Below are positions 45,001 to 53,983 of a DNA stretch of 64,000 nt, piece after piece; the stretch's first letter is position 1, and every line of letters begins with the position of its first letter. The DNA is from Pseudomonas sp. PD9R. Lineage in GTDB: Bacteria; Pseudomonadota; Gammaproteobacteria; Pseudomonadales; Pseudomonadaceae. The translations under genes and the position numbers were made by a program. The stretch spans positions 70,931 to 134,930 of the forward strand of contig NZ_JAHTMR010000015.1 in assembly GCF_019200975.1 (NCBI RefSeq), in the 5' to 3' direction. The notes under the pieces were generated by a model, which made no database searches, was not told where the DNA came from, and saw nothing but the letters and a program-made list of their open reading frames with translations.

Positions 45001-46637
45001 TCAATATGTTTTCCAGTGATTTTATGTCCGCCATCCTGCATGAGGGCAGTGCTGAGGCGAGCTTGTCACCCGGTACGGAATACCTGCTCGGCCTGGAAGA
45101 CAGTCTGATCAGATACACCCGAAGCGGTAGCGTCGAGGAAAAACGGCTTGGCGTTGCGTTGACGCCTGCCAGTCAGCTGCAGCCGAGGCAAACGCCAGTC
45201 GAGTTGCAGATGCGTGCTGCAAAACTGACCCCCAGCGAGTTCGTCAACCGGATGGCGAAGGCCGGTGAGCTTTATGTTGTCCAGGAAAACCGGGTGTGGG
45301 GGATGGCGCGACGGTTATCGCATTGGGCGGGGTACTCCAGCCCCATCGCGCCGGCGTTGCGCCGTTTTGCGGTGGGTGAGCCGGCGTTAAGCCCGGTGTT
45401 CACGCAGCCCGACGACGCGGTGCGGTATATCCACAGACACACGCAACCGCGCGCGGAGTTGATGTTTGGCTTCATCCTGAAATCGTCGACCTCCGAGCGG
45501 TACATGACGACGCTTGCGGTTCCCGGCCCGCAGGGCAATTTCAGCGCTGCAAGGTTGTTTCCCCAGGAATTATTGCCGCAGGGCTACAGCATTCATGGAC
45601 TTTATTTGTGCACGCCAGAAGTATCTGCTGCGCGCTCGGATGATCTTCATCACAGCTTTATCACTCCCCAGCATTTCGCTCGCGGGATGGATGCAGTGAG
45701 GGTGTCTTCGGCCCAGGGGAGCATGTATCTAAAACTGTATCTGTCTTGTGCAGACGGGGCGTTGTTGAGGTATGAGGCGAAGAGTACCGCCGAGCAATGG
45801 GCGAGTTTCAGCGCGACCCATATTTATGAGAAGGAACTGGAGGCGGGCCAGGAACCCTTGCTGGAGTACCTGCGCAAAGTGGTTCGCAATGGTGAACTGC
45901 GCGTGGTGGTGCGCAGCAGTTTCTGGTCACCGTTTCGAGTGGATGCTAAGGGTGTGAAAACCGGCATCGGCCTGGTCAGGTGGCCGCAGGACAACCGGTT
46001 TGCACTGGGCCCGGTATTTGCGCATGCCGACGATGCTGCACGTTGGGCGCAGCACCACGTCGGGGAATACAACGGCAAACAGTTCCTGGGGGGGATTTTG
46101 CTTCACGTCGAGTCCGGTTCTTTCGTCGCGATTGAACCCCTTGAAGACGGGACGGGTGGCGAGTCCGGTGCGGCGGCCCGATTGTTTTACGCCGGAGCGG
46201 GCGGTCCGATTGCCGAGATCAAGGTGCCGGGTGTGGCGCCGTTGCCATTGCCGCAGTTCCCGGAAGGCTTCAGGCTGGCCGGTGTTCATCAGTTCTATAA
46301 AGTAGTCAATGTGATCGCCCCGATCGTCAGTGATACCGACCGCCAACTTGTCAATCACCTGGCCCTGGGCGATTTGCGTTTCAGCACGCAGGTGCTGAAA
46401 AAGAACGCGGTGCCGGGGTCCAGCTGCTATCTGAGTGGTCGTGGGGGTGCCTTGTTGAAATTCACGCCGAGCCACACATCCAGCGAAACCGCAGTCCTGG
46501 ATGAGGGTGTGAGTGCAGGCGTCAGTACTTTTTTTACCAAACTGTTGGGCACCAGCAAATTTCAGGTGCTTGAAGTTGATGCCTTCTGGCCCCATCGCGG
46601 CCCGATCAGCGCCGAATTGAACACTCCCCATACCTGA
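42099..46637 (+). CDS. Giant protein of seven DUF4329-like repeats
   Basis: A 1512-residue protein with no signal peptide or membrane segments. It is made of seven modules starting near residues 25, 231, 442, 657, 868, 1094 and 1301, each about 210 residues. Each begins with a form of LxPxFxxADDAAxxxHxQIG, then a GGxILxRxDGxFVATxPV block, and ends with GxLxVxxxxxxW. The first block resembles DUF4329, a domain found at the ends of some Rhs and toxin-related proteins. Module 4 is the most degenerate at the ADDA motif. It is read towards the REP at 46647 and its promoter region is shared with urtA. Function unknown; the DUF4329 link is from memory of the motif. Confidence 0.7.
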   Translation: MDMTPTETPSSVTPKNAFPALGPTFISADDAAYWVHRQIGTQRDVSYGGVILQRSDGMFVPTLPIQGRRTNFDFDEFLWMGRPSRKRFEPDGFTGAGYYLSNAADHALLQEQYPNWSAEQIKLYLGFYSEAHMALHMQEKGSYAQRHYLSGPDGSLIKYESIQPGRERKLIEVGITRGSTFGVTFTMIQTLAQIGTLSVLVANDQWGGVRGVVPANWMLGMPVHKPEVLRAPPFFGPVSDQASDAILAAGRGVALQKGDRFLGFVLKSASSDDWVATYRVSARHPQTALRETFPTDGKGKLIEVLDYRLEGLYFVCAADGTGTVEPWLYERFFTPADLATGIEFSTGDVYRQEYADFLKVYALLNEGAVLQYQPQHHVSEEPLRNGSDVEAHLRAGTLTPTDYVRRVAGVGGLSVLKSSGLWDVTGRADANWQPYARSRHLSATFVLADDAARFAHEQIGSRRDQAYAGLILQNRDKRYVATWPAPVPNSRFALGWFCPYEANGTPIILAEGYSLYGVYASRWTSDARTVGRDEAEQLTAAQMFTDEDIRWILSQQAHLSVAYLSGSADSLLAYRPDAGKATARRQLQERVALQGNSPSVIAQELASNTRQPDDVVTEFAGTGELRVLIGNDTWGVRDSLFSNELPVKKPAIDTFQPRLGALFATPELAVLDAHARACSDYRAVAAGLGFILKHNERNEYVATETVLARSLDALNQASDFGVPVLIDEYRIHSVYYSGHWLPSALSASDRWFARHFVPIGDLFVALFDDKDTQRLTHHQALSLYIATLDGALLHYRYSPSSRLFVTGSESVGPRTLLSLMAGEVPPFPGVMGKVLAAGSLEVRVKSECWDKAGPVSASWKPYALVQRRRLSPAYLWQDDAVRFAMAQLGTRRERIDGGLVLRRADGLFVATLPVPVEAENFPPNWIRLDQLADKGEFLAGSTVVARYHSRRKVEPVFALSSRERDTYLNMFSSDFMSAILHEGSAEASLSPGTEYLLGLEDSLIRYTRSGSVEEKRLGVALTPASQLQPRQTPVELQMRAAKLTPSEFVNRMAKAGELYVVQENRVWGMARRLSHWAGYSSPIAPALRRFAVGEPALSPVFTQPDDAVRYIHRHTQPRAELMFGFILKSSTSERYMTTLAVPGPQGNFSAARLFPQELLPQGYSIHGLYLCTPEVSAARSDDLHHSFITPQHFARGMDAVRVSSAQGSMYLKLYLSCADGALLRYEAKSTAEQWASFSATHIYEKELEAGQEPLLEYLRKVVRNGELRVVVRSSFWSPFRVDAKGVKTGIGLVRWPQDNRFALGPVFAHADDAARWAQHHVGEYNGKQFLGGILLHVESGSFVAIEPLEDGTGGESGAAARLFYAGAGGPIAEIKVPGVAPLPLPQFPEGFRLAGVHQFYKVVNVIAPIVSDTDRQLVNHLALGDLRFSTQVLKKNAVPGSSCYLSGRGGALLKFTPSHTSSETAVLDEGVSAGVSTFFTKLLGTSKFQVLEVDAFWPHRGPISAELNTPHT

Positions 46638-46646
46638 TGCCGACCC

Positions 46647-46744
46647 CTGTAGGAGCTGTCGAGTGAAACAAGGCTGCGATCTTTTGATTTTGATTTTTGA
46701 AGATCAAAAGATCGCAGCCTCGTTTCACTCGGCAGCTCCTACAG
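46647..46744. repeat. BIME (GTAGGAGCTGTCGAGTGAAAC class)
   Basis: Inverted arms around GATCTTTTGATTTTGATTTTTG...GAAGATCAAAAGATC between the giant protein and the ABC permease gene (convergent). Confidence 0.85.
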
Positions 46745-46752
46745 TGGGGACA

Positions 46753-47763
46753 TCAGCGGCGGCGCATGAGGCCGATGAAGAACAGGCCGCCGATTGCCGC
46801 GGTGGCGACGCCGATGGGCAGGTCCTCCGGGGCGATCAGGGTACGGGCGGCGACGTCCACCCACAGCAGAAAAACACTGCCGAGCAACACGCACACGGGC
46901 AGCAACCGGCGGTGTTCAGCCCCGACCAGGTGCCGCGCGATGTGCGGCACCATCAACCCGACAAAACCAATCGACCCACTGATCGACACCAGCACGCCGG
47001 TCATCAGCGAGGCAACTACAAACACTCGCAGACGAACCGCGCGAGCATTGAGGCCGAGCGTCACGGCAGTCTGCTCGCCGGCCATCAACGCATTCAACGG
47101 CCGAACCATTCCCAGCAACAATACCAACCCGAGTAACACGCTGGCTGCCGGCACTGCAAGCAACTCCCAACGCGCCAAACCGAGGCCGCCGAGCATCCAG
47201 AACATCACTGCCGAACTGGCGCGGTGATCGCCCAGAAACAGCAACAGATTGGCGATCGCCATCATTACAAATGACACCGCCACACCGCACAGCAGCAGGC
47301 GGTCACTGTCCAGCCGACCGTTGCGGTTGGCGATCATCAACACCAGCAGCATGCTCAGCAGCGCGCCGATGAACGCTGCGATGGGCAAGGTCAGCAGGCC
47401 GACGATTTCACCGACATGCAACACCACGATTACCGCGCCTAACGTCGCCCCGGAAGTCACACCCAGCAGATGCGGGTCGGCCAGCGGATTGCGTGTCACC
47501 GCTTGCAGCACTGCACCGATCAACGCCAGCCCGGCACCCACCAACGCGCCGAGCAGCATGCGCGGCACACGGATCAACCAGACAATATGTTCCTGACCGG
47601 CGCTCCAGTCCGCCACGCCAATACCGAACAGCTGGTGCAACAGAATCCGCCAGACCACGTCCACCGGCACCCGCGCCGGCCCAACCCCCAGCGAAACCAC
47701 ACACGACACCAGCAACAACGCGCCAAGGGCGATCAGCAACAAGGCGTAGCGACGATTGATCAT
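46753..47763 (-). CDS. FecCD-family ABC permease
   Basis: A 336-residue inner-membrane permease with about nine or ten helices. RVPRMLLGALVGAGLALIGAVLQAVTRNPLADPHLLGVTSGA is the FecCD/BtuC signature and GFVGLMVPHIARHLVG the second. It imports iron-siderophore, haem or corrinoid. It overlaps the binding-protein gene by four bases. Confidence 0.9.
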   Translation of the reverse strand: MINRRYALLLIALGALLLVSCVVSLGVGPARVPVDVVWRILLHQLFGIGVADWSAGQEHIVWLIRVPRMLLGALVGAGLALIGAVLQAVTRNPLADPHLLGVTSGATLGAVIVVLHVGEIVGLLTLPIAAFIGALLSMLLVLMIANRNGRLDSDRLLLCGVAVSFVMMAIANLLLFLGDHRASSAVMFWMLGGLGLARWELLAVPAASVLLGLVLLLGMVRPLNALMAGEQTAVTLGLNARAVRLRVFVVASLMTGVLVSISGSIGFVGLMVPHIARHLVGAEHRRLLPVCVLLGSVFLLWVDVAARTLIAPEDLPIGVATAAIGGLFFIGLMRRR

Positions 47764-48707
47764 TCGCCGTGGAAACCCTTGGCCAGGGTTTCGACCGCCA
47801 GCACATTGTCGATTCCCGGCGTGGCCTGTACGTAAGGGATGACGATGAAGCGTTGGTTCTTGATCGCGTCCACCGATTGCAGGGCTTTGTTGTTCAGCAA
47901 AAATTGTTCCTTCTGTTCAGCGGAGACTTCGCCATAGTCGACAATCACGATCACCTGCGGGTTACGCTCGACCACGTTCTCCCAGTTGACCCGGGTCCAG
48001 CTCGCCTCGACGTCATCAAGCACATTGCGCCCGCCGGCGGCGTCGATCAGGGCTTGCGGCATGCCCAGTCGGCCCGACGTCATGGCCCGGTCTTCACCGC
48101 TGTCGTAGAGAAATACCCGTGGCTTGTCGGCGGGCAGATTCTTGCGAATCCCGGCGACTTGCGCCTGCATATCGGCGATCAGTGCATTGGCGCGATCCTG
48201 CACGTCAAAGATTTTGCCGAGGTTGCGCAGGTCGTTATAGGTGTCTTCCAGAGTGGCCGCTGGACGCTTCATCACGAAGGCGCAGGACTCGGTCAACTCA
48301 TAGACATTGATGCCCAGCGGTTGCAGGGTTTGCGGCGTGAGGTCACCGCCCACGCGCATGCCGTAATCCCAACCGGCGAAGAAGAAATCGACGTTGGCAT
48401 TGAGCAGGGTTTCCACTGACGGGTACTTGGCCGCGAGCTCCGGCAAACCATCGAGGATGGTCTGCATTTGCGGCGTCACCGACTTCCAGCCGGACACACC
48501 GCTGTACCCGGCCATGCTTGGCTTGAGGCCGAGGGCGAGCATCATCTGGGTCATGTTGATGTCGTGGCTGACCGCGTGTTTCGGTGCCTGACTGAAGGTC
48601 ACTTCGCGGTTGCAACTCTGGATGGTCAGCGGGTATTTCGTGGCGTCGGCCAAGGCGTGGGCACTGCCCAGCAACAGCGCGACGCACAGCAGGGAACGCA
48701 GGTTCAT
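47760..48707 (-). CDS. Periplasmic binding protein of a metal/corrinoid ABC importer
   Basis: A 315-residue protein with a signal peptide (MNLRSLLCVALLLGSAHALA) and a FecB/BtuF-type fold: NREVTFSQAPKHAVSHDINMTQMMLALGLKPSMAGYSG at the start, AAGGRNVLDD and NPQVIVIVDYG later. The ligand is not certain. In P. aeruginosa a similar three-gene set sits beside the cob genes, which hints at a corrinoid or metallophore. Confidence 0.85.
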   Translation of the reverse strand: MNLRSLLCVALLLGSAHALADATKYPLTIQSCNREVTFSQAPKHAVSHDINMTQMMLALGLKPSMAGYSGVSGWKSVTPQMQTILDGLPELAAKYPSVETLLNANVDFFFAGWDYGMRVGGDLTPQTLQPLGINVYELTESCAFVMKRPAATLEDTYNDLRNLGKIFDVQDRANALIADMQAQVAGIRKNLPADKPRVFLYDSGEDRAMTSGRLGMPQALIDAAGGRNVLDDVEASWTRVNWENVVERNPQVIVIVDYGEVSAEQKEQFLLNNKALQSVDAIKNQRFIVIPYVQATPGIDNVLAVETLAKGFHGE

Positions 48708-49492
48708 GGTTGAGTAATCCAGGTGATTCGTGGGTAGCCGTGCAAAGGGTGTTCATCGATCAGTGCTTCGACGCCGAATACGTTGCGCAGCAGCGCGGCG
48801 TTCAGGACTTCTTTTGGCGTGCCGCTGGCGATGATGCGCCCGTGGTTGATCACGTACAGCCGATCACAAAAAGCGGCGGCCAGATTGAGGTCGTGAATGC
48901 TTGCCAGCGTGCTGACCTTCAGGCGCCTGACCAGCCTCAAAAGCTCCAGCTGATAGCGTGGGTCGAGGTGGTTGGTCGGCTCGTCGAGGATCAGCAGTTG
49001 CGGTTGTTGGGCCAGGGCGCGGGCGAGGATCACCCGCTGTTTTTCACCGCCAGAGAGGGTGGAGAATGCGTGGTCTTCGAAACCTTCGAGGCCGACCGAT
49101 TCCAGGGCTTGGGTCACGAGGTTGCGGTCTTCGAGGGTGTCGCCGTCGAACAGACCTTTGTGCGGCGTACGGCCCATGGCGACCACCTCGTCCACGGTCA
49201 GGCCGAAGGCGTCTGGGAATTCCTGCAACACCACGGCTATGCGCTGCGCGCACCAGCGTGAGGAGTGCTTCCAGACGTTGTGATGATCGAGCCGGACCTC
49301 ACCGTTCTCCGGTTTGCTGAAGCGCCAGGCGCAACGCAACAGGCTGGTCTTGCCGCTGCCATTGGGGCCAATCAGCCCGACAAACTCGCCGGCGGCCACG
49401 TGCAGCGAGGCATCACGCAGCTGGAACTGGTGATGACAATGACCGTGGCCCAGGGGCGTCCAGGCGAGGTTTGTGAGGTTCAGCGAGGTCAT
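48704..49492 (-). CDS. ABC transporter ATPase (FecE/BtuD-like)
   Basis: A 262-residue ATPase. Walker A GPNGSGKT, signature LSGGEKQRVILARAL, Walker B LLILDEPTNHLD and the switch HDLNLA are present. A His-rich segment (GHGHCHHQFQ) near the N-terminus is odd. First gene of the ATPase-binding protein-permease operon, with four-base overlaps throughout. Confidence 0.92.
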   Translation of the reverse strand: MTSLNLTNLAWTPLGHGHCHHQFQLRDASLHVAAGEFVGLIGPNGSGKTSLLRCAWRFSKPENGEVRLDHHNVWKHSSRWCAQRIAVVLQEFPDAFGLTVDEVVAMGRTPHKGLFDGDTLEDRNLVTQALESVGLEGFEDHAFSTLSGGEKQRVILARALAQQPQLLILDEPTNHLDPRYQLELLRLVRRLKVSTLASIHDLNLAAAFCDRLYVINHGRIIASGTPKEVLNAALLRNVFGVEALIDEHPLHGYPRITWITQP

Positions 49493-49529
49493 GCGTTAAC
49501 TCTGAGATTTTTGCTGATGCTGATGACGC

Positions 49530-49604
49530 CATCGCGAGCAAGCTCGGCTCCTACAGGTTTTGTGTCCGTCGCAAGACCTGTAGGAGCCGAGCTTGCTCGC
49601 GATG
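49530..49604. repeat. REP pair (CATCGCGAGCAAGCTCGGCTCC class)
   Basis: Inverted arms CATCGCGAGCAAGCTCGGCT and its complement between the PepSY and ABC ATPase genes. Confidence 0.85.
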
Positions 49605-49687
49605 AGGGCCTGTAGGTGAAAATAAACTTGGGGGAAACCAAACGCGCGAAGTTTACAGCGCCTTTAACTTCGCGCATCTCGCCTGTC

Positions 49688-51067
49688 TCAAGATGAAGAT
49701 GAGGCCGATTCAGTTTGCCGGTTAAAACGCGACAGCAGCACACGATCCAGCACCCACACCACCACCAGCGAAGCGCCCACCAGCGGAAACGCCACGGCCA
49801 ATGCAAACATGATCACCATCGCGGTTTTCCATTTCGGCAAATCGTGACGCAGCGGTGGCACACCGAATTTGCCTTGCGGACGGCGCTTCCACCAGATCAC
49901 CACGCCGCTGACGGCGCTGAGCAGGATCATCATGCAGATCAACAGGACGATGATCTGGTTGAGCGTGCCGAACATCTTGCCTTCGTGCAGCATCACGCCG
50001 ATTTCGGTGGCGCGGGCCACGGCGCCGTAGTGTTCGTAACGCACGTCGGCGAGGACGTCGCCGCTGTACTGATCAACATGCAGGGTGGCGTCGTTGCGCG
50101 GGTCATCGGCGAACACGGCGATGGTGAAAACGCCGGTGGCGGTGGTCGGGAATGTGATGCTGTAACCCGGTTCGACCTTGCGTTGCACGGCGATGTTTTG
50201 CACGTCTTGCAGGCTGATGGTCGGCGCGGCCGGGCCGGCCTGCGCACCACCGTGGGCCATGTGTTCGGCATGCGCACCGGACATTGGCATCGGGGTATTT
50301 TCCATCGCCCATGGCACGGTCTGGCGAGTGGCGCTGTTGAGGCTGCGCGCCTCGACGTCGGACTTCGGCACGTTGTCCCACATGGCTGCCGGAAAAACGT
50401 TCCACACGGCCGCATATTGCTGGCCCCAGAACCCGGTCCAGGTCATGCCGCTGAGCAGCATCACCAGCAGCAGGGAAGCACCCCAGAAACCGGTCACGGC
50501 GTGCAAATCGCGCCACAGCACCCGACCACGACTGCTCAGGCGTGGCCACAAAATCCCCGCCGCCTGACCGCGCGGCCACCACAGGAACACCCCGGAAACC
50601 ACTAGCACCACGCCCCAGCCAGCGGCCATTTCCACCAGCCGGTCACCGACGGTGCCGATCATCAACTCGCCGTGAATCGCCCGCGCAACCGCTTGCAGGT
50701 TCTTCTTGGCGTCTTGCTCGCCGAGGATGTCGCCGTGGTACGGATCGACGAATACGTTCAGCTCGCTGCCGCCATTGAGCACGACAAACTGAGCGCTGCG
50801 CTCGGCGTTGACCGGTGGCAGGTACTGCTTGATCGTTCCCTGCGGATACGCGTCTTTCACGCGCTTGAGCAAGTCATCGGCCGGGACGGTGTGATGGCCG
50901 GCGGGGACGTTGAGCAGGCTGCTGTACATCAGTGAATCGAGTTGTGGCTTGAACAGGTAAATGGTGCCGGTCAGGGCCAGCATCACCATGAATGGCGCAA
51001 CGAATAACCCGGCATAGAAATGCCAGCGCCAGGCGAGGTTGTAGAAATTTACTTTGGGCTGTTTCAT
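49688..51067 (-). CDS. PepSY-domain membrane protein
   Basis: A 459-residue inner-membrane protein of the PepSY-associated TM type: four main transmembrane segments, first at about 12-35 (WRWHFYAGLFVAPFMVMLALTG), with periplasmic PepSY regions. RxIHGxLM and HEGKMFGTLNQ motifs resemble those of iron-reductase-like PiuB/FoxB proteins. A short Met/His-rich stretch (MPMSGAHAEHMAHGG) may bind metal. Downstream of oprC, it is probably a metal-linked reductase or transport aid; the exact function is unknown. Confidence 0.83.
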   Translation of the reverse strand: MKQPKVNFYNLAWRWHFYAGLFVAPFMVMLALTGTIYLFKPQLDSLMYSSLLNVPAGHHTVPADDLLKRVKDAYPQGTIKQYLPPVNAERSAQFVVLNGGSELNVFVDPYHGDILGEQDAKKNLQAVARAIHGELMIGTVGDRLVEMAAGWGVVLVVSGVFLWWPRGQAAGILWPRLSSRGRVLWRDLHAVTGFWGASLLLVMLLSGMTWTGFWGQQYAAVWNVFPAAMWDNVPKSDVEARSLNSATRQTVPWAMENTPMPMSGAHAEHMAHGGAQAGPAAPTISLQDVQNIAVQRKVEPGYSITFPTTATGVFTIAVFADDPRNDATLHVDQYSGDVLADVRYEHYGAVARATEIGVMLHEGKMFGTLNQIIVLLICMMILLSAVSGVVIWWKRRPQGKFGVPPLRHDLPKWKTAMVIMFALAVAFPLVGASLVVVWVLDRVLLSRFNRQTESASSSS

Positions 51068-51129
51068 CACATGTGCTCCGCTTGGCTTGGATCTTTTAGT
51101 TGTTTGTTTGCGGTTGCTGCGCAACCGAT

Positions 51130-51192
51130 CGCGGGCAAGCCTCGCTCCTACAGGGACAGTGGTGATTCTGTAGGAGCGAGGCTTGCCCGCGA
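51130..51192. repeat. REP pair between oprC and PepSY gene
   Basis: CGCGGGCAAGCCTCGCTCCT and its inverse around a short loop, six bases beyond the oprC stop. Confidence 0.85.
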
Positions 51193-51197
51193 AGCTC

Positions 51198-53327
51198 TTA
51201 AAAGCTCATATCCACCTTGGTCCAGAGCGTTCGCCCCGGTTCCTTGATGGCTTGCGGGTCGTTGGCCGGGTAGCCGAAACCGGCGTTGCCCGCCAGGTTC
51301 AAGTGCTCGGCGTAGGCTTTGTTAAACAGGTTGTCGACGCCGCTGCTGACCCTCCAGTTCTGGTTGATCCGGTAGGCGCCGTTGAGCGAGAACACAGCGA
51401 AGCCCGGGGTTTTGTCGAAGTCCTTGCCGACCACGTTGCCTTTGTTTTGATCGATGCGGTTTTGCGCGGCGACCACTCTCCACAGTGCACCGGCGCTCCA
51501 GTTGTCTTCGCTGTAGGTCAGGCCGAAACGTGCGTCCAGCGGCGGCATTTGCGGCAGTGCATTGCCGTCGCTGCTGTTCTTGCCCCAGGCGTAGGCCAGG
51601 GTTGCATCGGCTTTCCAATGGCGGGTGAGGTTGTACGCCGCGCCCATTTCACCGCCCATGATTCGCGCGTCGATGTTCTGTGCTTGCGAGGTCATGCCCA
51701 TCATGGCGGGCGTGTAATTGAAGAGGATGTAATCACGCACCTGGCCGATGTAAGCCGAGGCCCAGGCTTCGAGGTCTTCGGTTCTGTATTGCAGGCCGAA
51801 GTCGAGCTGGGTGGTTTTTTCCGGCTTGATCGAGTCGAAGGCATTCACCGATCCGACGGGGCCGGAGTTGGGCGAAAACAGCTCCCAGTAATCCGGAAAA
51901 CGCTGGGTATGACCGAGGCCTGCATACAACGTAGCGGGGCTGTCGGCCAGGTCGTGTTCGTAACGGATGAAGCCGCTTGGCAAGGTGTCGGCGCGGGTGT
52001 CGTCAGCAGTTGGATTCGGGCGAGTCATCATTCCCGAACCGGTTGTCTGCCGATAATCCTTGGCGGAGGCGCGGTCCAGGCGTGCACCCGTAATCAGGCG
52101 GTCACGCTCGGCGGCGTACCAGGTCAGTTCGCCGAACAGCCCATAGTTATGGAAGTCGGCATCCTTGGTGTAGGGCAGGTTTTTGTAAGTGTCGACACCC
52201 ATGGCGTTGCGCTGACGGTGCTCGTTGGTCTGCGCGTCGATGCCGCTGATCAACTGCACATCGGCCCAGCGCCAGGTGGCTTTGATCCGTGCGCCGAGGG
52301 TGCGGCGGTCAACATTGGACGCCATCGGCCCAGCCATCATTCCAGTGCCGGATGGCGTGCGCAGGGTGTAGTTGTCCATCACGTGGTCGGCGTAGTTGTA
52401 GTAGACCTGCGCCTCAAGCTTTTCCAGTACGTCACTGAGGTTGGACTTCTCAAAGCGCAGGCCGAGGCTCTCGCGCTGGAATTGCGAGCCGTCCATGCCG
52501 CGCCCGGCATAACGGGCATCGCCGTCACCCTTGCCGGCGGTCAGCTCCAGCAGGGTATCTGCGTCCGGGGTCCAGCCGAGCGCGACGTCGCCGTTCCATT
52601 TGTCATAGCGCGACGGCACGGTGTCGTTGTTGCCGTCTTTATAGTCGTCGGAGTGCGCTGTGTTGCCGATGACGCGTACGTAGCCCAGTGGTCCGCCAGC
52701 AGCGGCGTCCACCAGTTTGTCGAAGCGGCCGTTGGAACCGGCCAGCACGCTGGCGTTTACGCGGGTGCCGAGTGCGCCGAAGCTTTCCGGGTCGCGGTCG
52801 AAAAGGAGGGTGCCGGCCGAGGCACCTGGTCCCCAGAGCACCGTTTGCGGGCCTTTGATGACGGTGAGTGTGTCGTAGGTTTGCGGAGAAATGTACGAGG
52901 TTGGCGCATCCATCCGGCCCGGGCAGGCACCGAGCATCATGCCGCCATTGGTGAGGATGTTCAGCCGCGAGCCAAACATGCCACGCAGCACCGGGTCGCC
53001 ATTAGTGCCGCCATTGCGCACCTGGGCGAAGCCAGGGATGGTTTTCAGATAATCCGAACCGTCGCTGGCCGGTACCGGCTGGCGAGGGTCCTTGGGGTTG
53101 GTGACGATAGTCAGAGGCGAGCTCGGCGCGATGGCGGTGATCACCGTCGGGCTCAGTTCTTCACTGGGGTCGACGTGTTCTTCGGCCAGCACCGAGGGTG
53201 CGAGCAGCGCACCGCAAAGAATGGCGGTGGCGTGCCTGAAACGAATACTGGATTCGTTCGGGGTAAAAGAGGCTTGGGCAAGGCTCAAGCGTGGGTCAGC
53301 AGAAAACCTGGACATGACAATTTCCAT
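51198..53327 (-). CDS. oprC: TonB-dependent copper receptor OprC
   Basis: A 709-residue outer-membrane receptor: signal region (about 30-48), plug domain (about 60-185) and a 22-strand barrel ending in aromatic Phe. The copper motifs known from P. aeruginosa OprC are both present: CPGRM (Cys135, Met139) and HVM (His315, Met317). Extracellular Met-rich patches (SGTGMMAGPM, TPAMMGM) are further copper-like. Start uncertain between 53327 and a second ATG at 53315. Confidence 0.92.
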   Translation of the reverse strand: MEIVMSRFSADPRLSLAQASFTPNESSIRFRHATAILCGALLAPSVLAEEHVDPSEELSPTVITAIAPSSPLTIVTNPKDPRQPVPASDGSDYLKTIPGFAQVRNGGTNGDPVLRGMFGSRLNILTNGGMMLGACPGRMDAPTSYISPQTYDTLTVIKGPQTVLWGPGASAGTLLFDRDPESFGALGTRVNASVLAGSNGRFDKLVDAAAGGPLGYVRVIGNTAHSDDYKDGNNDTVPSRYDKWNGDVALGWTPDADTLLELTAGKGDGDARYAGRGMDGSQFQRESLGLRFEKSNLSDVLEKLEAQVYYNYADHVMDNYTLRTPSGTGMMAGPMASNVDRRTLGARIKATWRWADVQLISGIDAQTNEHRQRNAMGVDTYKNLPYTKDADFHNYGLFGELTWYAAERDRLITGARLDRASAKDYRQTTGSGMMTRPNPTADDTRADTLPSGFIRYEHDLADSPATLYAGLGHTQRFPDYWELFSPNSGPVGSVNAFDSIKPEKTTQLDFGLQYRTEDLEAWASAYIGQVRDYILFNYTPAMMGMTSQAQNIDARIMGGEMGAAYNLTRHWKADATLAYAWGKNSSDGNALPQMPPLDARFGLTYSEDNWSAGALWRVVAAQNRIDQNKGNVVGKDFDKTPGFAVFSLNGAYRINQNWRVSSGVDNLFNKAYAEHLNLAGNAGFGYPANDPQAIKEPGRTLWTKVDMSF

Positions 53328-53371
53328 CGAACAGTCGTAAACGACACGGCCGGCAGCCTGCGTAATCCCTA

Positions 53372-53460
53372 TGGGAGTGGGCTTGCTCGCGATGAGGAAG
53401 GGTCAACCAACATCAATGTCGAATGACTTGCCGCTATCGCGAGCAAGCTCGCTCCCACAG
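53372..53460. repeat. REP pair (GCTTGCTCGCGAT class)
   Basis: TGGGAGTGGGCTTGCTCGCG and its inverse lie upstream of oprC, between it and the DUF2946 gene. Confidence 0.8.
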
Positions 53461-53506
53461 GTGGCTTTGGCTGTTTTCGTAACCGTGTGAAATCAGAAGT
53501 GGGTGT

Positions 53507-53962
53507 TTACGCGACGACGGGCGGGGCGCGGGTGCGGGCGCCGGGGAAGAAGGTTTGCCGGGCATGACCCAGGCGTGGGGACGGGGTGGTGAACGTGTTG
53601 GCGAGCGGTGTATCGAATGCGGCAAATGACACGCCACCGGTGAGCGCCGGGCAATTGAACAGCAGGCTGCAATAGCCGCATCTTTCCCAGATGGCGTGAT
53701 GTGCGGCTTTTGGCGGACAGTGCTCGGCGCTGGCTTGTGCGTCGTCGGCGTGCTCCATCGCCGACATATCCATGCTCATGTCCATCGACATGCTCATGGA
53801 CATATTCGCAGACATGGCCGCGCGCGAATTCATCGGCATCGACTGAGATATCAGCGGACCGATAAAGATCATCAGCATGGCGAACAGGCTGATCCAGCTG
53901 CCACGTGTCAGGTTCATGGGCTGACGACGTGACACGGATGACCTGGCGCTAAGCGGGCGCAT
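53507..53962 (-). CDS. DUF2946 protein with Met-rich segment
   Basis: A 151-residue exported or anchored protein. After a hydrophobic segment (SWISLFAMLMIFIGPLI) it has 11 Met within residues 42-69 (MSANMSMSMSMDMSMDM core), then CPPKAAHHAIWERCGYC, the Cys/His cluster typical of DUF2946. Both features suggest Cu(I) binding in the periplasm. Start 53962, 21 bp after the PCuAC gene stop; ATG 53917 is an alternative. Function unknown. Confidence 0.75.
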   Translation of the reverse strand: MRPLSARSSVSRRQPMNLTRGSWISLFAMLMIFIGPLISQSMPMNSRAAMSANMSMSMSMDMSMDMSAMEHADDAQASAEHCPPKAAHHAIWERCGYCSLLFNCPALTGGVSFAAFDTPLANTFTTPSPRLGHARQTFFPGARTRAPPVVA

Positions 53963-53983
53963 GGGCGTGTTCAGCTCAGGCGA

